A DNA stretch of 64,000 nt from Beta vulgaris subsp. vulgaris (Eukaryota > Streptophyta > Magnoliopsida > Caryophyllales > Amaranthaceae): NCBI RefSeq assembly GCF_026745355.1, contig NC_079205.1:63102915-63166914 (forward strand). Reading direction: 5' to 3'. The stretch's first letter is position 1, and every line of letters starts with the position of its first letter. Position numbers and translations under genes: made by a program. The notes beneath the pieces were generated by a model. The model was given only the letters and a program-made list of their open reading frames with translations. It was not told where the DNA came from and did not search any database. Shown in pieces: positions 1-10,850 of this stretch.

Positions 1-115
1 TATCATTGCAGAAAAAAAATGTATTGCTTGATATAGTGTACACGTATTACTGTTTACTTCTTATTGCTCTTTTGATCATATCGTTTTTCAGTACTTGATA
101 ATATAGCTTTTGCTA
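1..115 (-). repeat. Inverted copy of the GH17 upstream repeat
   Basis: Read on the minus strand, this edge sequence matches the left ends of the two direct duplication copies at about 6436-6500 and 31352-31440. The shared blocks run through a GATCAAAAGAGCA core and a GTACACTATAT block. The match is clear by eye but diverged. It implies a third, inverted copy of the same upstream region continuing left of the window. Confidence 0.65.
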
Positions 116-479
116 TATTAGTATTAAAATTATACTACATCGTCCTAAAAAATTTGATCATTTGTTGGGACACATAGTTTAAAGTGATAAGTTGTAGTGT
201 GGTTATAAATGCTTCTTTTTAGAATATTTTGGCTTATGTATGTTGGTCCAAATTTGAAAGTTATCTAACTTCAATTGTTGTTGTCCCACATTGGCGAAGA
301 ACAAAGTTGTACCCTAATTTATTTAGAGAAATATTCCATAATTTGTTAAACATATTGCGCGCGCCACCACTATCCATCAGTTTTCACATGCATGCCGGCT
401 TGGCATACAGTTCCCACTCTATCTCTTGGAGTCAAGATTAGTGGGATATTTTTTTTTATTAGATTAGGAGAGAGAAATT
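116..479. other. Spacer with no recognisable gene
   Basis: AT-rich sequence. The short open frames here are not supported by any recognisable domain. It leads into the purine-rich leader of the LINE that follows. Confidence 0.4.
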
Positions 480-588
480 TAGGTAGTTTTGTGTTGATAA
501 AGTTATAGTTTAGGCCAAAAGGTTGTAAGACACAGTATCTTCGTTGTAGCCACGGTGGGAAGAAGGGGGCCAAAAGCGCGGAAGTCCG

Positions 589-1625
589 ATGGAATCAGAG
601 GGGAAAACTCCGGTGAAAGCACTTGTAAAGACTCGAGGGCCTGCTTCGGACTCTCAAGCTAAGAAGACGAGATCAATTGAAGAGGAAATGGGCATAGAAG
701 CATTGGAATTTGGAGGTTTTGAAGTGGGTGAGATTTTGACACCAAAGGAATCGATTATCCAAATTCGACAACAATTGGAGTTGAATCGTACATTTTCGGA
801 GTGGATGACATCAATTCATCACCCTGATAATCCAGAAGGACAAGCAGTACAATCTTCAGGTAATCGTTTACCAATATTGCAGCAGTTTAATGAAGTGATT
901 GATGATGAAATTGAAATTGAGATAGATAAGAATCAACCTAAGATTCAGATTGGCTTAGATGATATTCAAGAAGAAGTAGACTATTGGAACTCAGCTATCA
1001 TTTATCATGTGTTGGGGGCAAACCCTCCTACAATGGTGATGGAAGGTTTTGTAAGGCGTATTTGGAGGAATTTGGGCGTGGACAAAGTGGGAATGGTAGA
1101 AAAGGGGATTTTCATTGTAAGGTTTAATTCAATGGAAAATAGAGATAAGGTTGTTAATGGCAGATACCCATTTTTTGATGGCAAGCCAGTGATGATTAAA
1201 GCGTGGTATCAGGATATGGATTTCAAGAGGGGTGAGGTTAGACAAGTACCTAAATGGGTGCAACTTGACTTGGATTTCAAATATTAGGGTCAGAGATGTT
1301 TGACGAAAATTGTTAGCAAGGTTGGGAAGTATCTGAAGGTTGATAATGCTACGCTGAAAAGAAGAAATTGCAGTTGGCTAAGGTTTTGGTTGAGGTTGAC
1401 ATAACTCAATCTTGTCCAGATGAAATCATTTTTGAAAATGAGAAGAAAAAGGATACAAGGGTGCATGTTACTTGTGATTGGAAGCCTACATACTGTAAAG
1501 ACTGTATGTTTTTTGGTCATGATGTTCACACTTGCAGAAAGAGGAAGAAACATATATGGGTGCCTAGACAGCAAGGGGAAAAGCAAAGAGAAGTGGTGGT
1601 TTGCAACACAAGCTCCACAAGTTGA
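589..1625 (+). pseudogene. LINE ORF1 (nucleic-acid-binding, DUF4283 plus CCHC knuckle), broken
   Basis: The first frame, 589-1287, encodes 232 residues. Its second half has the DUF4283-type pattern: the segments FVRRIWRNLG, FIVRFNSMENRD and KAWYQDMDF. A frame change follows. The frame at 1368-1625 then carries a CX2CX4HX4C zinc knuckle (CKDCMFFGHDVHTC). In plant L1 elements this protein binds the transcript to form the RNP. Here the two parts are in different frames, so no intact ORF1 product is possible. Confidence 0.8.
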
Positions 1626-1799
1626 TGCTGATAGATTCCAGCCTGCTAGTAGAGTGATGAGAACACCAAAAAGCCCACAACATAGAACTATTATTAGGAA
1701 TCTTTTCACTGCAATAATGGATGAAAATAAAGAGGAGAAGGATGGTGAGATGGACAATGAGATGACTGATGATGATGGAGAGAGGTCTCTCCTCCCCAA

Positions 1800-2459
1800 A
1801 TGTATAAAATTTGTATATGGAATGTCAGGGGCTTGAATAGTCCTAGGAAGCAGATTGTTGTGAGGAATTTTATTTCTCAGCACACTGTAGGAGTAGTTAG
1901 GTTGCTGGAGACAAAGGTAAAGCGTCCTGCTATGGAAAAGCTTTATCAAGTAATGTTTCAAAATTGGTGCTTCACTTCAAATGCTGCATTTCATAAGGAT
2001 GGCAGGGTGATCTTGGCCTGGAATCCAAGTGTTTTCACTATAGATATAAAGGGTGGTGCAAGTTAGTGTATCCACTATTTTATAACTCCAAAGAATGGTA
2101 CAATAGGTTTTAATTATACAATGGCGTATGCTTTCAATTATAAAAATAGTAGAGAGGTGTTGTGGAAAGAAATGGGAGAAATTGCAAGTGCAGTGAGGGG
2201 TCCATGGATGGTAGGAAGGGACTGCAACTGTGTTTTGTCTAGTGATGAGAGAATTGGGGCTCAAGTTTGGAGTTGGAAAACTGAACCACTTAGATTATGC
2301 CTGATTCAATGTGATTTACATTATCTGAGTAGTAGGATGACAACCTCTATACATGGAATAATAAATAGGAGGGGAAACCTAGAGTGTATGTTAAGCTTAG
2401 CAGAATTTTTGGGAATAAATAAAAATGGGAGGAAGAGTACCCTAATGTGCCTTTCTTAA
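1800..2459 (+). pseudogene. LINE endonuclease (APE-type) remnant
   Basis: The frame at 1800-2066 opens with CIWNVRGLNSPRKQ and goes on to LLETKV, the usual start of the plant LINE apurinic-like endonuclease, including the glutamate of the ETK motif. A second frame at 2121-2459 continues the domain (PWMVGRDCNCVLSSDERIG). A stop after 2066 and a frame change separate them. This domain would nick the target for target-primed reverse transcription; the copy is dead. Confidence 0.8.
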
Positions 2460-3029
2460 TGAGGGTGAATTTTGAGCATTGCCCAACAATCATCTCAGTT
2501 TATCCTAGGCCTGACAATATCAAAAGGCCTTTTAAATACTTTACCTATGGAGTACTTCTAGAAGCTTTGAGGGGATAATCAGGCAATGTTGGTCTGAAGC
2601 AATAAGTGGAAATAAAATGTATAAAGTGGTTTAAAAGCTTAAGTTGGTGAAAAAAAGTTTAAAAGAGCTTAATAGAAATGGCTTTCTAGAGACTCAAGCC
2701 GAAGCTTTGAAAGCCTTTGCTTATATGGAGGAAGTAAAATGCATAATCAACCTGGTGACGTAGATGCTGCCAATGAGGAATTGAGGGTTGTAGTTGATTA
2801 CAAGCTCAAACAAGGGGCTTATATGTCTTTTTTGAAGTAGAAAACCAAGGTTGCTTGAGTTAGAGATGGAGATGAAAACTCATCTCTATTCAATCAAAGT
2901 ATCAGACAAAAAAGAATCAAAAACTATGTGTATGGCATTCATAATATGAGTGGTTCTTGACATGATTCTATAGAGGTTGTGAAGTGAGCTTTCTTAGAAT
3001 ACTACCATAAGCTCCTGGGTGATGCTGGT
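2460..3029 (+). pseudogene. LINE linker between endonuclease and RT, decayed
   Basis: No frame stays open for long. The position between the endonuclease and RT remnants, and scattered similarity to the LINE linker, make it part of the same dead element. Confidence 0.55.
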
Positions 3030-4162
3030 GTGAGGCATACAGCTGTGAATAGGGAGCTTGTGAGATCAGGTAACATCCTAACTCAGGATCACAAGAATCT
3101 TTTGAATGCTCCATACAATGATGATGATGTTAAGAGAGCTATGTTTTCTATTGATGGAAATAAAGCCCCTGGCCCTGATGGATTTGGTGGTTTTTTCTTT
3201 CGTGATGCTTGGAACATTGTTGGGAGTGAGGTGACAGAAGAAATATTGGATTTTTTCAATCATGGTAAAATGCTGAAACCTTTAAATACCACTTTATTCA
3301 CTTTAATTTGATCCCTAAAACTTCTTGCCCAAAAGCTATTAGTGAATTCAGACGTATAGCATGTTGCAACACCATTTACAAGTTTATAACCAAAATAATT
3401 TGTAATAGGCTTAGGATGGTTTTACCAGATGTGATTGTGGAGACACAAGGTGCTTTTGTTCATAGCAGGCATATTGTCCATAACATTATGATTATTCAAG
3501 ACCTTGTTAGGCATTATAATAGGAAGAATGCTCCACGAAGCTGTATTATAAATCTTGTTATGCAAAAAATATGACACTGTTGACTGGGGTTTTTTATAGG
3601 ACATGTTGATTGCCTTCGATTTCCCTGAAAGATTTGTGAAAATTGTAGTGAAATGTGTCTGTACTCCTAAATTTTCACTAATGATTAAGGGTGAAGTTCA
3701 TGGGATTTTTTTTAGTCTAAGAGAGGTTTAAGGTAGGGAGACCCTATCTTTCCCCTGCTTTTTGTTATTTGCATGGAGTATTTAGTTAGAATATTGGGGA
3801 AGATATGTTAGATGGATCAGTTTCACTTTCATCCCAGATGCACTCCTATGAAATTAACTCATCTAAGCTTTGCTGATGACTTGATTCTCTGCACTAAGGG
3901 AGACTATGCTTCTGTTCATCTGATGCTTAAAGCCTTCAAGTTGTTCTCTAAGTCCTCAAGCCTGAAGACTAATGTGCAGAAATCCTTTTTCTATTGTTGT
4001 GGGATAGAGGAGAGTGAGGTGACTAGAATACATCAAGTTTCTGGCATTAGGAGAGGTACACCGGCTTTTAAATATTTGGGTGTTCCCATTTATTTTAAAA
4101 TAATCTCTATTGCTCAATGTGACTGTTTGGTTGAGAAAATGACTATAAAAGTTAGAGTTTGA
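3030..4162 (+). pseudogene. LINE reverse transcriptase remnant
   Basis: Three frames in succession carry RT landmarks. 3030-3311 has GNKAPGPDGFGGFFFRDAW, the conserved block before the palm. 3308-3574 has FRRIACCNTIYKFITKIICNRL. 3812-4162 has LSFADDLILC, the catalytic FADD box, followed by FKYLGVPI. The frameshifts and stops between them mean no product can be made. Confidence 0.85.
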
Positions 4163-4475
4163 AGCACAAGGAATATTTCATACACTGGAATAGTTCAACT
4201 TATAAACTGTGTCCTTATGAGCATCCATGTCTATTAGGCTCAAATCTTTGTTCTCCCTCAAAGAGTCATTCATGATGTTGAGAATGAGTGTAGAACCTTC
4301 TTGTGGACGGAAAATTACTTTAGTTCTACAAGGGGATATGTGGCTTGGCTGGAACTTTGCAAGAGCAAAAGCACATGTGGTTTGCATGTGAAAAGTTGGA
4401 ATAGAGCAAGTCTGGTTAAATATGTGTAGGCAATAGCCAACAAAAAGGACAATGTCTGGGTGAAGTGGGTGCACA

Positions 4476-4670
4476 ATGTGTATAAAGGGAGCAGATTGGT
4501 GGAATTACCAGCCATCTAGTGGTAGCAGTTGGTATTGGAAAAGTGTGTGTGAGATTAAAAAAGAGAAAATCAAGCTTCTATACAGTAGGCATGAGATCCA
4601 AAGGCTTCAAAAGTACTCTATTAAAGAGGTGTATCAACAGTTGATTGATCCTAGAGAACAGGTTCATCGG
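4476..4670 (+). pseudogene. LINE segment upstream of zf-RVT
   Basis: The frame reads WWNYQPSSGSSWYWKSVCEI and then KYSIKEVYQQLI, the pattern that precedes the zf-RVT domain in this LINE clade. It stops where LTR sequence begins, near 4671. Confidence 0.6.
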
Positions 4671-5126
4671 GCGTGCAAAAACAAATTCTAATAGATTCCA
4701 GCAGAAACATATTCGGACGTGCAAAAACAAATTCCAACAAAAACAGTCCCAACTTCAAAAAGGCATAACTCCTTGACTAGAAATCTCCTTCGGACGTGCC
4801 ACCTATCGTTGGAAAGCTCTTCAAGTCTAGTTTCGAAATCTGTTGGAGTTACTCGATTCTAAGAATCACATCAAAAGTATACATAACTCTTTTTCACATG
4901 TCTCCTAATGATTTTTCGCTTCGTTTTCGCTTAAACTCATATTATAAAATATCCATGACGATCCTTATGTATTGTAGCTTCCTTTCAAGTGCTCCTAATC
5001 CTCAAGCTTAGCTAATCGTACTCCAAATACCTTCTCATTACCTGAAATTCATAAAAAAACAAGAAAACATACCGAATAGGAGTAGAATAACATAACTTAA
5101 GAATGTGATGCAATAATGAACCTAAA

Positions 5127-5697
5127 TATCTATTATATAAGAGAAGGGAGGAAAAATGGTGTCCTCTTTTGAAATGCCTATTTTACCCCCCTTCTCTTTC
5201 TAAATTACAGATTCACTTATAAATCAAAGGGGCTTCAAATCATAAATTTTTTTCATAATTATAACAATCACTCACAAGTCAACTAAAATCATAAAATTGC
5301 ATAATTTACATTATGCAAATCACTAAAATGAGAAAACTTTACAAACTACAACCTATGAAAAAATTGATTTGAAATCAAAGTGTCCACTTTCTTTACAAAT
5401 TATGAAGTATTGTACTTAATTCAAAAATCAACTAAAAAATTATAATATTAGAAATCATAAATAAATTCAATAAAATTTCTATTTTGTTCATAGAATTTAA
5501 CTTTGCAAAGTAAAAAAAAAAAAAAACACAAAAAGAATGAGATACTTAAGTGACAGAAACTAAACCAATCAAATTTTACAACTAAAAACAATTATACTTC
5601 GTATGTCGAATGTTCAAATTTTGACTCTTATGCCGAAGAAAATCGAGTTTCTGTTTCGAAAAAAATTCAAGCACGCATCGCGTGCAAAAAATTCTAG
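5127..5697 (+). mobile_element. Non-autonomous Helitron, copy 1
   Basis: The 5' end reads TATCTATTATATAAG, a slightly changed form of the TCTCTATTATATAAG end of the copy at 56404. The 3' end has the hairpin GCACGCATCGCGTGC at 5671-5685 followed after a short spacer by CTAG, the Helitron CTRR signature. The host LTR gives the empty site (CCTAAA joined to TATGAAAC), so insertion fell between A and T with no target-site duplication. No Rep/helicase coding is present. Confidence 0.85.
5671..5685 (+). other. Helitron 3' hairpin
   Basis: GCACGCATCGCGTGC forms a stem of about seven base pairs a few bases ahead of the terminal CTAG. Confidence 0.8.
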
Positions 5698-5765
5698 TAT
5701 GAAACTAAATGCTCTAAAATACAACCTAAATGCACCTAAAAACTATATATAACTATGACTTATCA

Positions 5766-6487
5766 AGCAACATGGTACCCTTACACGAAAATGAACGCAA
5801 GGAATTCCGCATTCCTTACTAATCTTTGTTTGGCAAGAGAATCAGCAACCAATGTTGGCACTGCGACCTTTATGCGAGATTGAGATATTGAGCCATGTCT
5901 TTCGAGCGTTGAAGATGTAATTTATTGGAAGTTTAAGTTCCACATAGAGTCTTACTCGAGTAACGCAGTCAAGCAAAAAACTAATTTCAAGTTTTAAATA
6001 AATGATAGGGACACAATTTTTCAAGCCAAATTATAGAAAATGTGGAACTAAATATAGAAAGAAGAACTATATTTTGGGACACCCAAAATGGAAATAAGAA
6101 CTATATTTTGGGACGAAGGGAGTAATACACATGTTTATAATCTCAATCCAAAATATTAACAACGTGTAATTATTAGGATTCCGACACATGATTTTTGAAA
6201 TGAAATGTGAGAGTTTAACCACTAATCAATTAAAATTTCAATGCTCAATGTTTCAAAGTAAAACATAATAAAATTTTATAATTACATTTTTTATTATAAA
6301 AACATATAGACTATAATTATATTGCACTAGATATAATATTACAAAAAACTTATATAATCAATTATAAACTTTATGAATAATATTATATTTGATAATAGTA
6401 ATTAACCTGAGGGATCGCACGGGCCAAAATACTAGTTATTAAGTACTAAGAAACGATATAATGATCAAAAGAGCATTAAGAAGTAAC
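5766..6487. other. AT-rich spacer; degenerate MITE and Helitron-like ends
   Basis: No gene is supported. A degenerate Stowaway-type end (GGGACGAAGGGAGTA) lies near 6110-6123. A Helitron-like end, ATCGCACGGGCCAAAATACTAG, spans 6413-6434. From about 6436 the sequence is the left edge of duplication copy 1. Confidence 0.45.
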
Positions 6488-6505
6488 AAGTGATACGTAT
6501 ATTAT
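6488..6505. repeat. Target-site duplication, left (LINE-2)
   Basis: AAGTGATACGTATATTAT is repeated exactly at 7824-7841, on the other side of the truncated LINE. Confidence 0.9.
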
Positions 6506-7823
6506 TCGCGACACACTTGAGCTGGGCCGGCTTCTCTCGCTCCTGGACTCGGTCGCTCTTGACCCAAACAGCGTGGACAAATTCATTTGGCTACCCGATA
6601 AATCAGGTAATTTTTCTGTATTGTCTTTCACGAGAGAGTTAGATAAAACCTCCCCCCTTGCTGCAAATAAAACTCTGAAAAATGTGTGGAGAGGCTTGGT
6701 ACCACACAGAATAGAAATTTTTGTTTGGCTGGCTATATTGGGGAAACTCAACACTCGTGAAAAACTGTCGAGAATGGGGATCATCCCTCTCGATGAAACC
6801 AACTGTGTCTTCTGCAATCAGCACATAGAAATTGGTGACCACCTGTTCATCCACTGCGGTTTTGCACGAGAATTATGGTACTGGTGGTTCGCTCTTTGGA
6901 ACCTAAACTGGGTCCTCCCTGCTTCTCTAAAAGACCTCTTCCTTCAATGGAATTATAGAACCTGCGATGTTTTTTTCAAAAAAATCTGGAGGGCAGTGTT
7001 TTTCATAATACTCTGGACTTTGTGGAAGGACCGTAATTCCAGAATTTTCAGAAAGGAAGCGAGTTCCCCCAAACAGCTTCAAGAGATGGTTTTACTCCGC
7101 CTACATTGGTGGATAAAGGGTTGGCAAGAAACATTCCCATATTCAATCAATGATGTGCTCCAAAACCCCATGTGCCTCAAAAGGGCTCAACTCCAAGGAA
7201 ACTCAAAGAGTACCATGGTTCCAGTGAACATCAATTTATGGAGACCTCCCCCTCAAACTGCTCTGAAGTGGAATATTGACGCATCTTTTGATCCTTCCTG
7301 TAACCTCAGTGCCGTAGGAGGTGTTCTACGAGATGATTCGGGTTCTTTCATTTGCCTCTTCTCATGCCCCATTCACCTTTGGAGATCAACTCCGCGGAAG
7401 TATATGCAATATTTCGAGCCATCAAGCTCTCAATATCCTCCCCCCCATCAGGAATTCCACATTTATATTTGAATCCGACTCCGCAAATGCAGTAAAATGG
7501 TGTAATGCAAAGGATGGAGGACCTTGGAATTTAAACTTCATATTAAACTTCATACGACATGTCATTAGCACGCAAATAAAAGCTCAGATAATTCACAAAG
7601 GGCGAGCATCAAATGTTGTAGCTGATTATCTAGCTAAGAGAGGCTTACGTAGAGAAAATGATTTTATTGCATGGCTTTAAGTCAATGTGTATCAAGCATG
7701 CAGATGTAGAAAATCATGTAAATGAGTCTGATGCTGAAACAAGGATGTAAGCTTTATTTCAACATGCCATTCCATTTATATGGCATGATATAAATAAAAT
7801 AAACCAAACTATCAAAAAAAAAA
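6506..7823 (+). mobile_element. 5'-truncated L1-type LINE (LINE-2)
   Basis: It is flanked by a perfect 18 bp target-site duplication and ends in a short poly(A) just before 7824. It retains only the 3' part of ORF2 (zf-RVT and RNase H) and a 3' UTR. It is related to the C-terminal third of the LINE ORF at 41760-44381, sharing WRGLVPHRIE and the following residues. It inserted about 0.7 kb upstream of G1. Confidence 0.92.
6573..7680 (+). pseudogene. LINE ORF2 C-terminus: zf-RVT and RNase H, one frameshift
   Basis: The frame at 6573-7472 gives the zf-RVT region (VWRGLVPHRIEIFVWLAILG, then CVFCNQHIEIGDHLFIHC) and the start of RNase H (WNIDASFDPS). A one-base shift near 7370-7390 moves the rest into the frame that ends at 7680, with ESDSANAV and GRASNVVADYLAKRG, the other RNase H landmarks. 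With no RT present the fragment could not move by itself. Confidence 0.85.
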
Positions 7824-7841
7824 TAAGTGATACGTATATTA
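7824..7841. repeat. Target-site duplication, right (LINE-2)
   Basis: Exact copy of 6488-6505. Confidence 0.9.
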
Positions 7842-8516
7842 TGTATCACTTGGAACAAATGAGCAATGTAGATAATGGCACTAAAGTCAACTAGTTGTGA
7901 GTCCTTCCAACTCTTCAATTATGAATCGGTAAAAATTACCCCAATTCAATCAACCTACTCTAGCAAGTTGGCAAGTAGGCCAAGTATTTTTTCTAAATAA
8001 TCAAAAAAAGTGGTCCCTCTTAATCAGCTCTAGTGCAGGCCGCCACCTAGATGGATCCAAGATCGACAAAACTCGATTGCTTCTTGCAACTACCAACTAG
8101 TCTTTGTTACTCCCTAACCAAGCCTAGGTCAACCATACTTCCATATCATTTATTGCAAGGTCTAAAACCTTGTTCTTTTAGAATTAATTGCAGTTCAGTA
8201 TAGTTCAATTTTCTCTTATCGTTTGAGTTTAGTTTAGTTTAGTTATTTCAATAAAAAAATACGGCTTAAGAGTATATTTATGAGTGACTAAGACTTGTAA
8301 GCTTCCTTGCTCTTTCTTTGTCTATATCCTCATTCCCCCCCCCCTTCTCTCCAATAATAAGTCTAATAATGAAATATGAATTAGTGGCTCAATATTAATT
8401 AAATTTTAAAGTGGAAACTAATTAATTGAAGTCAATTGATTCACGGGTAGTAATTGAGTTGGCCGTTGACCCAGTAATTGAAGTTCTGTTCTCACTTCTC
8501 ACACTGCTATTTCTTC
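7842..8516 (+). promoter_or_regulatory. G1 upstream region
   Basis: Homologous to the G3 upstream region (about 31480-33080), including the CAAGTTGGCA and AAGTGGTCCCTC blocks. A W-box core TTGACC lies at 8466-8471. The second W-box seen in G3 (TTGAC at 33018) is changed to TTGAG here. The hAT-like element of copy 2 is absent: a single CTTAAGAG marks its empty site near 8265. Defence-type regulation is inferred from the W-box and the gene family only. Confidence 0.5.
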
Positions 8517-8525
8517 TATATAAAG
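8517..8525 (+). promoter_or_regulatory. TATA box of G1
   Basis: CTATATAAAG sits about 70 bases before the first ATG, in the same place as the TATA motifs of G2, G3 and G4. Confidence 0.65.
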
Positions 8526-8678
8526 AGACATATACAAGAACTTAATGCAATCAAGGAAACTAATACAATTCATTTTTATTTTCCGTAGCTATGCCAGGTA
8601 ATCCTCCCATGGCCGTGCCCACATTGCTGCTCATTATCATGGTGTTCTTATCACTTAGCTTACGCTTTACAGGTACCA

Positions 8679-8692
8679 TATATATATAATAT

Positions 8693-8747
<55 letters not shown>
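8679..8747. repeat. (TA)n microsatellite in G1 intron
   Basis: Almost pure alternating TA just downstream of the donor site. G3 has a similar tract at 33250-33313. Confidence 0.9.
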
Positions 8748-8748
<1 letters not shown>

Positions 8749-8752
<4 letters not shown>

Positions 8753-9125
8753 GAACCGTGAGAATCACTCATTTTTTTCTCATTTTACAAAGATTTTGAT
8801 CATTTCATAACATTTTTGCCCATTTTTTGTTTCACTTATTTTATGATTTTGTTCATTTAACAATTTTGTGCTCATTTATCAACGTTTTTGCTCATTTTAC
8901 GTTTTGCTCATTTTACTTTTTTTTCATTGAACTTTTTTATGTTCATTCTACGTTTTTCTTCTTTTACATCTTTGTACATTTTACGTTTTTGACAACTTTA
9001 TATTTTCTACTCATTTTATGTTTCTGTTCATTTGTACTTTTTTTTGCTCATTTTAGGAAGTTTTTGCTCATTTTAAGTGGTTCTCACGGTTCTCACCATA
9101 AGAAAGTTCTCACCAGAATCCAACC
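8749..9125 (-). mobile_element. Terminal-inverted-repeat element in the TA tract of G1 intron
   Basis: GTGAGAACCGTGAGAATCAC at 8749-8768 is matched, inverted, by the GTGGTTCTCACGGTTCTCAC block near 9077-9096, with one mismatch. The interior is a run of degenerate CTCATTTTACG-like repeats with no coding capacity. G3 lacks it. It sits between two TA tracts. The class (MITE or Helitron-like) is not settled, and the open frame through it is low-complexity. Confidence 0.6.
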
Positions 9126-9126
9126 C

Positions 9127-9162
<36 letters not shown>

Positions 9163-9187
9163 CGCGCGCGCGCGCGCGTGTGCGTGT
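9127..9187. repeat. (TA)n-(TG)n-(CG)n compound tract
   Basis: About 60 bases of nearly unbroken pyrimidine-purine alternation: first TA, then TG, then CG, then TG again. Alternating CG and TG runs are classic Z-DNA-prone sequence. Confidence 0.85.
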
Positions 9188-10612
9188 ACTGTCTATTTTA
9201 GTTATTAACCGTTATTATTTAAAGCTATAAATACATTTATTTTCATATAAGGGAACATGTACAAAGTTTTTTTTAAAGGGAGAGGAACATGTAAAAAGTT
9301 TGATTCCAAAGATGATCACATTAGTTTATCATATATAATAAAATGGGAAATTTCCTGAGGTACCCTTGAGGTTTGACTTAATTATCAAAATACCCTTATT
9401 GAATTTTGAAGTTCAAAGTTTAACTTTCAAGGGTAACTTGGAAAACTAATGCATTTGAATTTTGGTGTATGATAAGGGTATTTTGAATCCAAACACAAAG
9501 TTCAGGGGTATCTAAAACTTTCCAAATAGGAGGGGTAATTTGAGAATTATTTCAAATTTCAGGAGTACCTGAGGAACTGTTCCTAATAAATTAAAATAGA
9601 CTATTAGATACCACTAATCGGCCACTGCCTGAAGGCTTGTACTAATATTTTTTAATGATGATTCAATGTAGAAGCACAAATTGGAGTATGCTATGGAAAA
9701 CTTGGGAACGACTTACCAGGGGAGAAAGATGTTGTAAACCTCTATAGATCCAACGGCATAGGCGCAATGAGACTCTATGGTCACGATCTCGCCGCTCTTC
9801 AAGCCCTTCAAGGATCAGGCATTAAGCTCATGTTAGGTGTCCCTAATGGAGAAATTGCGTCTCTCGCGTCCGATCAATCGGCCGCGATGCAATGGGTTAA
9901 GACGTACGTCGTTCCCTTCGCATCGTCGATCAAATATGTCGTTGTTGGAAACGAAATCCACGCATCCGATCAACAAGCACCATCAGTTCTACCGGCCTAA
10001 AAAATGTTCGCAATGCACTAAATTCAAATACCTTAACAAGTAAAATTAAGGTTTCTACATCAATTGATACAACTCTAATCATAAATTCCTTTCCACCATC
10101 AAAGAGCGAATTTAAAGACACATCATATATAACCCCAATAATCCAATTTTTAGCTACTAATGAGTCACCATTGTTAGTTAATATTTACACTTACTTTGCG
10201 TACGTTAGTAATAAGCAAAGTATTAGTATTGAATATGCACTATTTACGTCCACTAGAACTGTGGTTACTGACCCTAATAATGGAAAGAATTACCAAAATT
10301 TATTTGATGCAATGGTGGATTCAGTTTACGCGGCTCTTGGGAAGGTTGTGCACCTAACATGGTGATTACGGTGTCCGAAACTGGGTGGCCTCGGGAGTGG
10401 AGATGCTGCAACGGTAGCGAATGCGGGGACTTATTACAAGAATTTGATGAATCAAGTAAAGAAGGGGACTCCATTAAAACCAGGGCAGACAATTGAAACA
10501 TACTTGTTTGCAATGTTTGATGAGAACAATAAACCGGAGCTAACACAGAGCGTCATTTTGGCTGTTTACTCCTGATAAGACTCCTAAATATGGGCAACTC
10601 AACTTCAGCTAA

Positions 10613-10838
10613 TAGTTTTTTCTATGCAATGATTTCATCCTTTTTAGTTGTTCCATTTCATTTTTCTTCAAATTAAGAGTGTAAGCATCCCATTTCATCT
10701 TTGTCAACATATGTTTACTGATATGAATAAAAATATCATTTTTGGCTTTTTACTTCTGATAAGCATCTCAACCAATTATGAGATGTTTTTATGATAGCCT
10801 TCTTTAAAAAAGGCTACCTTAAGAAATTAATGTGAGCC
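10613..10838 (+). other. G1 3' flank
   Basis: Homologous to 34606-34740 downstream of G3, including the AATAAAAATATCA stretch near 10725, which could supply a polyadenylation signal. Confidence 0.5.
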
Positions 10839-10850
10839 ACGAATTTGTCC

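Larger units (their letters stand above)
480..4670 (+). mobile_element. Decayed L1-type LINE (LINE-1 of the window)
   Basis: Remnants appear in the order expected for a plant L1 element: an ORF1 with DUF4283-like and zinc-knuckle regions, then endonuclease, reverse transcriptase and the region before the zf-RVT domain. All are on the plus strand and broken by many frameshifts and stops. The 5' edge is uncertain. The 3' end is cut off by LTR sequence starting near 4671, so no poly(A) or target-site duplication is visible. It is much older than the truncated LINE at 41245-44392. Confidence 0.85.
4671..5765 (-). mobile_element. Partial LTR fragment of the 19370-20734 family, split by a Helitron
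   Basis: On the minus strand, 4671-5126 and 5698-5765 match the first ~500 bases of the solo LTR at 19370-20734. Shared marks include the LTR edge (TGATAAGTCAT on minus), the block around CCTAAATATGAAAC and the block around GGCATAACTCCTTGAC. The rest of the LTR is absent, so this is a truncated relic. Confidence 0.75.
8591..10612 (+). pseudogene. G1: GH17 beta-1,3-glucanase-like, frameshifted
   Basis: Exon 1 is 8591-8672 (ATG, hydrophobic signal peptide, GT donor at 8673). Exon 2 is 9672-10612, after an AG acceptor, joined in phase 1 so that the mature protein starts at EAQIGVCYG. The frame holds through VGNE, the acid/base glutamate motif, and then stops at 9998-10000. One base is missing there compared with G3. 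Further one- or two-base losses lie near 10350, 10383-10400, 10533 and 10558, each visible against G3. The nucleophile motif SETGW survives in the shifted frame. GH17 enzymes hydrolyse internal beta-1,3-glucan bonds; this copy cannot as read. Most losses are in short homopolymers, so consensus error is an alternative. Confidence 0.85.

Noticed and set aside
229..573. Two short opposing open frames at the left end
   Set aside because: No recognisable domain, splice signals or repeat support.
4796..5011. 71-codon plus-strand frame
   Set aside because: It lies within minus-strand LTR sequence that recurs at 19370-19870.
8827..9201. A 124-codon open frame
   Set aside because: It runs through low-complexity CTCATTTT and TA/TG/CG repeats inside the G1 intron and matches no protein pattern.
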